Below are positions 6,165 to 12,197 of a stretch of DNA of 12,197 nt, piece by piece (within the stretch, counting starts at the first letter, position 1; the number at the start of each line of letters is the position of its first letter). Source of the DNA: an uncultured Desulfobacteraceae bacterium (GTDB taxonomy: Bacteria > Desulfobacterota > Desulfobacteria > Desulfobacterales > UBA2174). The notes under the pieces were generated by a model that ran no database searches, was not told the origin of the DNA, and saw only the letters and a program-made list of their open reading frames with translations. Where the stretch lies: NCBI GenBank assembly GCA_937982505.1, contig CALJLV010000125.1:1-12197 (forward strand). Direction: 5' to 3'. Made by a program: the position numbers and the translations under genes.

Positions 6165-7475
6165 CTAGCGCAGATAATCCAGCTCTTTGGGCAAAGGAAT
6201 CCCCTTGCCCATGATGTCCTCGCCGTAGTTGACCCGTGCCAGAATCTCGATGTCGGCCAGGGCCCGGGCATCCCCCTCGAAAACCACCGTCTCGCGGTTC
6301 TCCTTGTTGATCTTGCCGCCGGCCCATTGAATGTCCAGGACACTGCTGGCATCGAAGCGGTCCTCGCCCACCACCAGTTCCACCTGGCCGCCGAAATACT
6401 GCACGATCTTGGCCACCAGCAGGCTCGGGCGGCTGTGGAACCCCAGCTTCTGGGGAATGCCCACCTGGATGCGCCCCCGTTCGATGTTCTCGTTGAGGAT
6501 ATCCTGGGCCAGCCGCTTGCCGCTGTTCAGATAATGGCAGACCCAGTAAAGGCCGTAGTTGATGGTGCGGTCGAGCAGTTCCCTGGGATCGACCAGCATG
6601 GCCAGCCGTTCCTGGACCTGCTGGTAGATCGATTTGTAGCCGGCCTGGTGCAGATGGCGCTCGTAAAAGTGCAGCAGCCGGCCGATCATCTGCAGCAGGT
6701 GAAACACCACCGAGAAATGCCCCCGCAGGGCCTTGAGCTTGCGGTCGCCGAAGCGATAGCCGCCGTGGATCACATAGGTATCAAAGGACGACTGCAGGTT
6801 GTGCACCAGCATCTCGAAGCGCCGGATCTCCACCTCGTTGACCTTGTCGGGCACCAGGCGCCGGATCGTGTCCAGGTCCACCGGCTCGAAGAGTCCCAGG
6901 TCGTCGAACTTGCCGGCGATGTTGATCAGCTCGCTGGCGATCTTGACGATGTTTTTCTTCTGCTGGTCCTTGTTGGTGTCGTAAATGTCGTAGTCGAGCT
7001 GTTCGGTGGTGGTCACGCCGGGAAAATCGGCCATGCTGTAGTCGTCGGCGGGAACGGGAATCCGGAGACGCTCGGCCTCGGCCAGAATCACCGGGGCCAG
7101 TCGCATCAGACAGGTGCGCAGGAAAAAGAGGGTCCGGGTTCCCTGGGGTTCGAACAGCTCGGTGTCTTTCAGCTCGTAGAAGATCAGCCGGTTGGAAATA
7201 TGGGTCTGGGAGTAGCCCCCCAGGCTCAGATGGCGCACCGCGGCGGCCAGTTCCCGGTAGAAGTACCAGCTCGAGTTGTTCTTGGCGCCGTGAAAATCAA
7301 GGAAATCCTCCAGGACCTGGGAGGAGCCGATGAGGGTGGAAAAAAGTTTCTTGGTGAACAGATACTGGGGTGAATCGAAGCGCGCGATGAAACGGCAGCA
7401 CTTGAGGTAGTCGTGGGAAAAAATCCGCACCTTTTCGGCAAAATTGATGTCGCCAACGATGCGCTGGTACTGCAT
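6165..7475 (-). CDS. Unrecognised helical N-terminal region fused to a C-terminal HPr-like phosphocarrier domain
   Basis: The protein has 436 residues. Residues about 336-420 align with HPr, the PTS phosphocarrier: LGFHSRP carries H347 at the phosphorylated histidine (H15 in Bacillus HPr) with R349 and P350. In DASSVLDI, S378 aligns with the regulatory serine (Ser46). The first 330 residues contain no domain I can name. They have many aromatic and charged residues, several HxxxR/RxxxH-like helical stretches and no membrane segment or signal peptide. A plain HPr is about 85-90 residues, so this is a large fusion. The gene starts 15 bp after the sufB-like stop codon, with GGAGGGG 8 bases before the ATG, and precedes ispD, so it sits within the operon. 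EI, EIIA or an HPr kinase is not visible here. A regulatory role sensing PTS phosphorylation is inference. Confidence 0.8.
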   Translation of the reverse strand: MQYQRIVGDINFAEKVRIFSHDYLKCCRFIARFDSPQYLFTKKLFSTLIGSSQVLEDFLDFHGAKNNSSWYFYRELAAAVRHLSLGGYSQTHISNRLIFYELKDTELFEPQGTRTLFFLRTCLMRLAPVILAEAERLRIPVPADDYSMADFPGVTTTEQLDYDIYDTNKDQQKKNIVKIASELINIAGKFDDLGLFEPVDLDTIRRLVPDKVNEVEIRRFEMLVHNLQSSFDTYVIHGGYRFGDRKLKALRGHFSVVFHLLQMIGRLLHFYERHLHQAGYKSIYQQVQERLAMLVDPRELLDRTINYGLYWVCHYLNSGKRLAQDILNENIERGRIQVGIPQKLGFHSRPSLLVAKIVQYFGGQVELVVGEDRFDASSVLDIQWAGGKINKENRETVVFEGDARALADIEILARVNYGEDIMGKGIPLPKELDYLR

Positions 7476-7490
7476 GGGCGGATCCCCTCC

Positions 7491-8663
7491 CTACATCATG
7501 TCCTTTTGCGTCTCGGCGATGGCCTGGTCGAGCCGGGCCCGCAGCGGGGGCGGCAGCCCTTCGATCTCCACGTTGAGAAAACCGCGCACGATGGTGGATA
7601 CGGCCGTCTCTTCATCCAGCCCCCGGGCCATGAGGTATTCGATCTCGCGCCGGTCGATGCGGCCCACGGCGGCTTCGTGGCTCATCTCCACCCCCGGCAC
7701 ATGGCCGGTCAGCTCGGGGATGGCCCGCATCAGACCGTCGTTGAGAATCAGTCCCTTGCACTCCAGGTGGGCCTTGATCCCCGCCACCCGGCCCACCAGG
7801 TCGCCCCGGGCGATGATGTCGCCGCCGTAGGTGATGGCCCGGGAGATGATCTCGGCGCGGGTGTCGGGGGCCTCCAGGAGGATCCGGGCCCCCACGTCGA
7901 GGCGGCTGCCGCGGCTGGCCACCAGGATGCTGTTGAAGCGTCCCACCGCGCCCCGGCCGGCCAGGTGGGTGGTGGGGAACATCTGCAGCGACCCCAGGGG
8001 GCGCAGCGAGATGTAGTTGGACACCAGCACCCCGCCCTCTTCCACCATGGTCACCGAGCGGGGCCGGACATTGATCTTTTCACCCCAGTCGTGAATCATG
8101 GTGAAGGTCAAGCGCCCACCCTTCCTGACGTAAAATTCCGATACGCCGATGTGCAGGCCGGTCGTCAGATGGGGTGCCGTGGCACAGCCGGTGATGATGT
8201 GCATCTCGGCCCCCTCCTCCACGATGACGACATTGTGCACGTTCTGGGCGAAGCCGTCCCGGGCGATATAGAGGCAGGACTGGACCGGATGCGCCACCTT
8301 GACCCCGGCCCGGGCGCGGATGAAGTAGCCTTCGGCGGGCGCGGCCTTGGCATGGGCCGTAATGGCGTCGCCGTCCGGGGATATGTGCCGCCAGAGGTAA
8401 CCGGCCAGCCACGGATGCCGCGCCAGGGCCTGGTTGATCCCCATGATCTCCAGCCCCTCCTGACCCGTCCGGCAGTGGACCACGCTGCGGTCCATCTGGA
8501 TGAAGGTGCCGGCCCGCTCGTTGGCCTGGGTGCTGACTCCCACCTGGAGGAATTTTTCGGCATCGGACGGCGCCACCCGCCCCAGATCCTCGATGTACTC
8601 GTGGGCTTCCGCTTCGGTCCGGTACTGGCGAAAATCGATATCGCCGCCGTTCACATCGCGCAT
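7491..8663 (-). CDS. sufB: SufB/SufD-family Fe-S cluster assembly scaffold protein
   Basis: The protein has 390 residues and belongs to the SufB/SufD beta-helix family, which forms the Fe-S scaffold with the SufC ATPase. The C-terminal core is typical (VEMSHEAAVGRIDRREIEYLMARGL..., 325-349). C302 in LECKGLIL lies where SufB carries its sulfur-accepting cysteine, and H329-E330 match the His-Glu pair before the conserved AxxG. These residues favour a SufB-like catalytic scaffold over a passive SufD. At 390 residues it is shorter than E. coli SufB (about 495) and resembles the single-scaffold proteins paired only with SufC. The ATG at 8663 is chosen because GAGGAG lies 8 bases upstream; a GTG at 8672 has none. 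The first 13 bases overlap the end of sufC, which suggests translational coupling. No SufS, SufE or SufU is visible. Confidence 0.9.
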   Translation of the reverse strand: MRDVNGGDIDFRQYRTEAEAHEYIEDLGRVAPSDAEKFLQVGVSTQANERAGTFIQMDRSVVHCRTGQEGLEIMGINQALARHPWLAGYLWRHISPDGDAITAHAKAAPAEGYFIRARAGVKVAHPVQSCLYIARDGFAQNVHNVVIVEEGAEMHIITGCATAPHLTTGLHIGVSEFYVRKGGRLTFTMIHDWGEKINVRPRSVTMVEEGGVLVSNYISLRPLGSLQMFPTTHLAGRGAVGRFNSILVASRGSRLDVGARILLEAPDTRAEIISRAITYGGDIIARGDLVGRVAGIKAHLECKGLILNDGLMRAIPELTGHVPGVEMSHEAAVGRIDRREIEYLMARGLDEETAVSTIVRGFLNVEIEGLPPPLRARLDQAIAETQKDMM

Positions 8664-9409
8664 CGAAAGCACTCCTCGTATCCGTATTCACCGATCCACT
8701 TGAGAATTTCCCGGGCATTGCGGCTGCAGCACAGATGCCCGTTGTAGAGCACCTGACCGCGATCGGCGGTGATGTAATCCAGAATGTGGCCCGTATGGGT
8801 GATCACCAGGGCGCTCTTGGGCCGCGCCTGGAGCATTTCCCGGTGGGTCTTGCCCGCGGGAAACTTCACCCCCCGATGGAGCAGACGGTTGATGGTATCG
8901 CCCAGCAGGACGATGTTTTCCAGATCGACCCCCGATTCGGGCTCGTCCAGGAGCACCAGGTCCGGATCCTGGGCCAGCAACTGGAGCAGCTCGCTGCGCT
9001 TGATCTCGCCGCCGGACAGGTGATGATTGACGTCCCGCTCGAGAAACTGGGTGCAGTTGATCTGGCGGGCCAGTTCCTCCACCGCCACCGGCCGCTGGCC
9101 GGCGCAGACCTTCACCAGTTGCCCGGTTTTCAGCCCGTTGATGGTGGGCGGCCGCTGAAAGGCCACCCCCATTCCCATGCGGGCCCGTTCGTGAATCGGC
9201 AGGCCGGTGATGTCCTCGCCCTTGAACAGGATCCGGCCGTGGGTGACGTCATAGCCGGAAAACCCCATCAGGGTCATCATGAGGGTCGACTTGCCCGATC
9301 CGTTGGGGCCAAAGAGGATGTGGGTCTCTCCGGGCGGGATCTCCATGTTGATATTCTTGAGAATCGGCTTGCCGCCGATCTCCACGGTGAGCTCTTCAAT
9401 GGTCAGCAT
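8651..9409 (-). CDS. sufC: SufC-type ABC ATPase for Fe-S cluster assembly
   Basis: SufC is a cytoplasmic ABC-family ATPase that, unlike transporters, partners with SufB/SufD and powers Fe-S cluster formation. The 252-residue protein has Walker A GPNGSGKST (34-42), Q-loop Q85 (AFQRPP), signature LSGGEIKRSE (131-140), Walker B LVLLDEPESGVD with E156, and the switch histidine H205 (VITHTG). LSGGEIKR and the DEPESGVD form are characteristic of SufC rather than transport ATPases. It is the first gene of the group, immediately followed by the overlapping sufB-like gene. The upstream ribosome site is weak, with only GGAC about 5 bases before the ATG. The C-terminal end, with four cysteines (C227, C228, C247, C250), is unusual but could be lineage-specific. 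Confidence 0.93.
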   Translation of the reverse strand: MLTIEELTVEIGGKPILKNINMEIPPGETHILFGPNGSGKSTLMMTLMGFSGYDVTHGRILFKGEDITGLPIHERARMGMGVAFQRPPTINGLKTGQLVKVCAGQRPVAVEELARQINCTQFLERDVNHHLSGGEIKRSELLQLLAQDPDLVLLDEPESGVDLENIVLLGDTINRLLHRGVKFPAGKTHREMLQARPKSALVITHTGHILDYITADRGQVLYNGHLCCSRNAREILKWIGEYGYEECFRCAM

Positions 9410-9434
9410 GGCGTGGTCCGCTTCGGAGGATGGA

Positions 9435-9474
9435 GGTTCTAAGGGTTCAAGGTTCTAAGGGTTCAAGTTTCAAT
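9435..9474. repeat. Tandem 16-bp repeat upstream of sufC
   Basis: The 16-mer GGTTCTAAGGGTTCAA occurs twice, head to tail and exactly (9435-9450 and 9451-9466), and is followed by a decayed part copy to 9474. Each unit is itself two related 8-mers (GGTTCTAA and GGGTTCAA). It lies 26 bp before the sufC start codon on the minus strand, where a promoter or operator could be. Copy number may vary by replication slippage. No function is shown. Confidence 0.85.
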
Positions 9475-9519
9475 GTGACGGTTCAAGGTCGGAAGCGCCG
9501 GACGGGTCTGACCGGTCCG

Positions 9520-9546
9520 TTTCCAGTTTCCAGTTTCCAGTTTCAA
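9520..9546. repeat. Tandem 7-bp repeat next to the rnpB 3' end
   Basis: TTTCCAG occurs three times in a row (9520-9540) and then decays to TTTCAAA. On the minus strand this reads as CTGGAAA heptads just past the RNase P RNA 3' end. Together with the 16-bp repeat it fills most of the 141-bp gap between rnpB and sufC, which otherwise contains nothing I can identify. Confidence 0.8.
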
Positions 9547-9550
9547 AATC

Positions 9551-9949
<399 letters not shown>

Positions 9950-9981
9950 GATCTCGAACCTCAAATTTCCAGTTGCCCGCC

Positions 9982-10698
9982 TCACTCCCCCTCCTGGAGC
10001 CAGTAGATGATGCGCTGGCACAGGGGGCAGATCTTGAGACTGTCCTGACGCTGCAGTTCGTTGTAGAGCTGCGGGGGGATGTTCATGTGGCATCCCTGGC
10101 AAACCCCCCTCTGGACGCCGGCCACGGCCACCCGGTCCTTTTGCTGGGCCTGGGCGTGCAGAAAGACGGCCATCAATTCGGCCTCGATGCGTGCGGCGAT
10201 GGTCTCTCGGGCCTGCCGGGCCTCCGCCAGCCGTTCCCGGTCCCGGGCCATGGCCGCCTCGACCTCGGCCGCCTCCTGCCGCAGATCCGTCTCCCGGAGG
10301 GCGAAGTTCGCGCGCCGCTGGCCCAGGTCCTTCTCGGCGGCGTCGATCTCGTCCAGCAGCGCGATCATCTGATCCTCGATGGTCGAGGCCCCGGCCCGGA
10401 TCTCGTCGATCTCCTTGAGGGTCGCCTGATACTCCTTGTTGGTCTTGACTTCGTTGAGCCGCGCCTCGCGCTTGACGGCGCGATCCTGCTGGGCCCGCGC
10501 CTCGCGTTCCAGCTCGCGGTAGCGGCGGTTGAGCTCCTTGAGCAGCAGTTCGGCTTCCGCCACGGCCGCCGTCAGTGCTTCCCGCTCTTCACGGAGGGCC
10601 TCAAAACGCCGGGGAGCGAGGGTCAGTCCCTGCTCCAGGGTGTGAATCCGTCTTTCGGCGTCCTGCAACCGGGCCAACATCTCAATCTTGGTCTTCAT
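9982..10698 (-). CDS. Coiled-coil C4-type zinc-ribbon protein (zf-RING_7 / former DUF164)
   Basis: The protein has 238 residues. Residues about 5-175 form a long helical hairpin rich in E, R, A and L, containing the family phrase EVKTNKEYQATLKEID (83-98). Residues about 195-232 form a zinc ribbon with two CxxC pairs, C200/C203 (VCQGCHMNIPP) and C224/C227 (ICPLCQRI). Relatives include H. pylori HP0958 and chlamydial CT398, which bind nucleic acid or secretion/flagellar partners. The role here is not known. The ATG at 10698 overlaps the Nif3-family stop codon as ATGA, with AGG 7 bases upstream, so translation is probably coupled. ATGs at 10704 and 10722 are less likely. The much longer open frame to 11415 is a shadow of the Nif3 gene. 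Confidence 0.88.
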   Translation of the reverse strand: MKTKIEMLARLQDAERRIHTLEQGLTLAPRRFEALREEREALTAAVAEAELLLKELNRRYRELEREARAQQDRAVKREARLNEVKTNKEYQATLKEIDEIRAGASTIEDQMIALLDEIDAAEKDLGQRRANFALRETDLRQEAAEVEAAMARDRERLAEARQARETIAARIEAELMAVFLHAQAQQKDRVAVAGVQRGVCQGCHMNIPPQLYNELQRQDSLKICPLCQRIIYWLQEGE

Positions 10699-11549
10699 TG
10701 CCATGCCTGTCCATTGGCGCATGAGCGGGCTTCGACCCGCCCGAAGGGATCGCGTTCCAGACTGCAGGCCGTCAAGCGCACCCCGAGTTCTTCCAGAGGG
10801 TGCGCCAGCCGCGCCGCCACATCGTCGATCATGATGCGCTCCGAGGCGAAATGCCCGATGTCGACGGCCGAGCGGCCGGCGTCGAGGATCTCCCGCGCCT
10901 CGTGATAGCGGATTTCTCCGGTGATGAAGACATCGGCCGAACTGGCCAGAAATTCGGCCACCAGACTGCCGCCGCTCCCGGTGCAAAGGGCCGCCTCCTG
11001 CACGATGCGGTCCGGGTCGCCCACGGTGGTCACCTGGGTCATCCCCAGCCGGGACCCGGCATGACGGGCCAGGGCGGCCAGCCGCATGGGGGCGGCCAGC
11101 CGCCCGAGCCGCCCCAGTCCGACCGCGGGCGCGCCGGCCGGAGCCGTCCGGCCCGCCAGGGGCTGTCGCACCGCGATTTGCAGCCGGCGGGCCAGCAGAT
11201 CGTTGAGACCGTCCACGGCGCTGTCCAGATTGGTGTGGGCCGCGTAGAGCGACAGCCCGGCGCCCAGGGCCCGGGCGATGGCGCGTCCCGTGGCCGTGGC
11301 CAGATCGATCCGTTTCAAAGGCTTGAAGAGCAGCGGGTGGTGGGTGATGAGCAGGTCGGCGCCGTCCTCGCAAGCCCCTTCGATGACCGGGGGAGAAGGA
11401 TCCAGGGCCACCCACACGTGGCCCACGGCCTGGTCCATGGCCCCCACCTGCAGGCCGCAGTTGTCCCAGGCTTCAGCCAGTTCGGGCGGGGCCAGGCGTT
11501 CCAGAATGCGGACCACATCGGCCACCGTCGCGGGCCTTTTCGATCTCAT
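10695..11549 (-). CDS. Nif3/YbgI-family dinuclear metal centre protein
   Basis: The protein has 284 residues and belongs to the Nif3-like family (DUF34), which forms ring-shaped hexamers with a two-metal site in each subunit. The metal ligands are visible: H70 and H71 (ITHHPLLF), H105 and D109 (AAHTNLDSA), and H233 with E237 (GHFASE). The GTP cyclohydrolase I type 2 label found in databases is not well supported for this family, and the biological function remains unclear. It lacks the PII-like insertion of longer homologues, so it is the short form. The start at 11549 has GGAG about 8 bases upstream. It lies 80 bp after the tRNA and overlaps the zinc-ribbon gene by 4 bases, a pairing that I recall from many deltaproteobacterial genomes. 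Confidence 0.92.
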   Translation of the reverse strand: MRSKRPATVADVVRILERLAPPELAEAWDNCGLQVGAMDQAVGHVWVALDPSPPVIEGACEDGADLLITHHPLLFKPLKRIDLATATGRAIARALGAGLSLYAAHTNLDSAVDGLNDLLARRLQIAVRQPLAGRTAPAGAPAVGLGRLGRLAAPMRLAALARHAGSRLGMTQVTTVGDPDRIVQEAALCTGSGGSLVAEFLASSADVFITGEIRYHEAREILDAGRSAVDIGHFASERIMIDDVAARLAHPLEELGVRLTACSLERDPFGRVEARSCANGQAWQ

Positions 11550-11629
11550 CTGCGCGCTCCCTCCGGCAGGGGGCTTCGGGGATGCCGCCTTGCCGCTCCC
11601 GCGCGGTCCGCGGGGTGGATTTGAGCGGA

Positions 11630-11705
11630 TGGTGGGCCCACCTGGGTTCGAACCAGGGACCGACCGGTTATGAGCCGGTGGCTCTTCCAGCTGAGCTATG
11701 GGCCC
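11630..11705 (-). tRNA. tRNA with CAT anticodon, probably tRNA-Ile2 (lysidine type), possibly tRNA-Met
   Basis: This is a complete 76-nt cloverleaf on the minus strand. The acceptor is GGGCCCA (11705-11699) paired with TGGGCCC (11640-11634), with discriminator A and encoded CCA (11632-11630). The D arm reads AGCTCAG...GAGC, the anticodon arm is ACCGG-CTCATAA-CCGGT with anticodon CAT (11672-11670), and the T arm has GTTCGAA. CAT can decode Met or, after C34 is changed to lysidine by TilS, the Ile codon ATA. The GC-rich acceptor (GGGCCC, near E. coli GGCCCC) and the position beside rpoD, where E. coli has ileX nearby, favour Ile2. The choice is an inference. Confidence 0.95.
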
Positions 11706-11753
11706 TTGGCGCCTGCCGGGGCACCGCCTTCCTACCGGCCGGCGATGCCTTTG

Positions 11754-12197
11754 TCAACCTTCGATAAAGCTCTTGAGCTTGCGGCTGCGGGTGGGATGGC
11801 GCAGCTTGCGCAGTGCCTTGGCCTCGATCTGGCGAATGCGCTCGCGGGTCACGGCGAAATCCTGACCCACTTCCTCCAGGGTGTGATCGGCCTTTTCCCC
11901 GATGCCGAAACGCATCCGCAGCACCTTTTCTTCCCGCGGGGTCAAGGTGGCCAGCACCTTGCGGGTCTGCTCGGCCAGGTTCAGGCTCACGGCCGCTTCA
12001 CTGGGCAGCAGGAACTTTTTGTCTTCGATGAAATCGCCCAGGTGGCTGTCCTCCTCCTCGCCGATGGGCGTCTCCAGGGAAATCGGCTCGCGGGCGATCT
12101 TGAGCACCTTGCGGACCTTGTCCAGGGGGATCTCCATCTTTTCGGCGATCTCCTCGGGGGTCGGCTCGCGGCCCAGTTCCTGGACCAGATAGCGGGA
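11754..12197 (-). CDS. rpoD: RNA polymerase primary sigma factor, C-terminal part (cut by window end)
   Basis: The last 147 residues of the housekeeping sigma factor are visible; the frame is open to the window edge. Region 3 covers the first half, including RYLVQELGREPTPEEIAEKM and the REPISLETPIGEEEDS stretch. Region 4 follows, with TLTPREEKVLRMRFGIG and the helix-turn-helix TLEEVGQDFAVTRERIRQIE that reads the -35 element. The end RKLKSFIEG is typical of RpoD. The region 4 helix and the conserved REPISLETPIG segment separate it from alternative sigma factors such as RpoS. It is followed 48 bp downstream by the CAT tRNA. Confidence 0.96.
   Translation of the reverse strand, partial: SRYLVQELGREPTPEEIAEKMEIPLDKVRKVLKIAREPISLETPIGEEEDSHLGDFIEDKKFLLPSEAAVSLNLAEQTRKVLATLTPREEKVLRMRFGIGEKADHTLEEVGQDFAVTRERIRQIEAKALRKLRHPTRSRKLKSFIEG

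Noticed and set aside
6327..7373. Plus-strand open frame of 348 codons
   Set aside because: Antisense shadow of the HPr-fusion gene in GC-rich DNA; composition rich in H, Q, G and V with no domain.
7413..8747. Plus-strand open frame of 444 codons
   Set aside because: Antisense to the sufB-like gene, which has clear family motifs; no homology visible in this frame.
10699..11415. Minus-strand extension upstream of the zinc-ribbon gene
   Set aside because: Out-of-frame shadow of the Nif3-family gene; the ATGA overlap supports the shorter start.
11598..11614. 6-bp GC hairpin after the tRNA (CCCGCG/CGCGGG)
   Set aside because: It is too short and lacks a T run to be called a terminator; it may be chance in GC-rich DNA.

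Overview
The window looks like chromosomal DNA from a GC-rich Gram-negative bacterium, most likely a Desulfobacterota (deltaproteobacterial) member. This is inferred from the gene order rpoD - tRNA - Nif3 - zinc-ribbon protein - rnpB, a two-gene SufC/SufB-type operon, a Skp-like periplasmic chaperone, and the sequence character. No taxonomic search was possible, so the assignment is tentative.

Left edge (1-740): the end of an integrated mobile element. A 5'-truncated tyrosine recombinase gene runs rightward and is followed by an AT-rich spacer with a perfect inverted repeat. Next comes the 3' half of a tRNA-Pro(CGG) gene, from anticodon loop to CCA, with no 5' half. This is the usual footprint of an integrase that uses a tRNA gene as attachment site, so the element lies to the left and host chromosome starts near 695. 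A strong 18-bp hairpin follows.

Middle-left (741-4723): a metal-dependent amidohydrolase on the minus strand faces away from a rightward group of three genes. These are a SprT-like HExxH/DUF2786 protein, a class III nucleotide cyclase-FHA fusion that lacks the usual transition-state arginine, and a PP2C-type Ser/Thr phosphatase. The last two suggest phosphoprotein signalling, but no Ser/Thr kinase is visible.

Middle-right (4786-9409): five minus-strand genes in tight succession. In transcription order they are sufC, a sufB/sufD-like scaffold gene, a 436-residue protein with a C-terminal HPr domain, ispD and a Skp/OmpH-like chaperone gene. sufC and sufB overlap, the HPr-fusion gene starts 15 bp later, and ispD and skp follow after short gaps. 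The HPr fusion inside an Fe-S assembly/isoprenoid operon is the most unusual item in the window. Upstream of sufC is a short non-coding stretch with two kinds of tandem repeat.

Right (9551-12197): all minus strand. Transcription order is the 3' end of rpoD (cut by the window edge), a CAT-anticodon tRNA (probably Ile2), a Nif3/YbgI-family dinuclear-metal protein, a coiled-coil C4 zinc-ribbon protein overlapping it by ATGA, and the RNase P RNA gene. Most other long open frames in this GC-rich DNA are antisense shadows.
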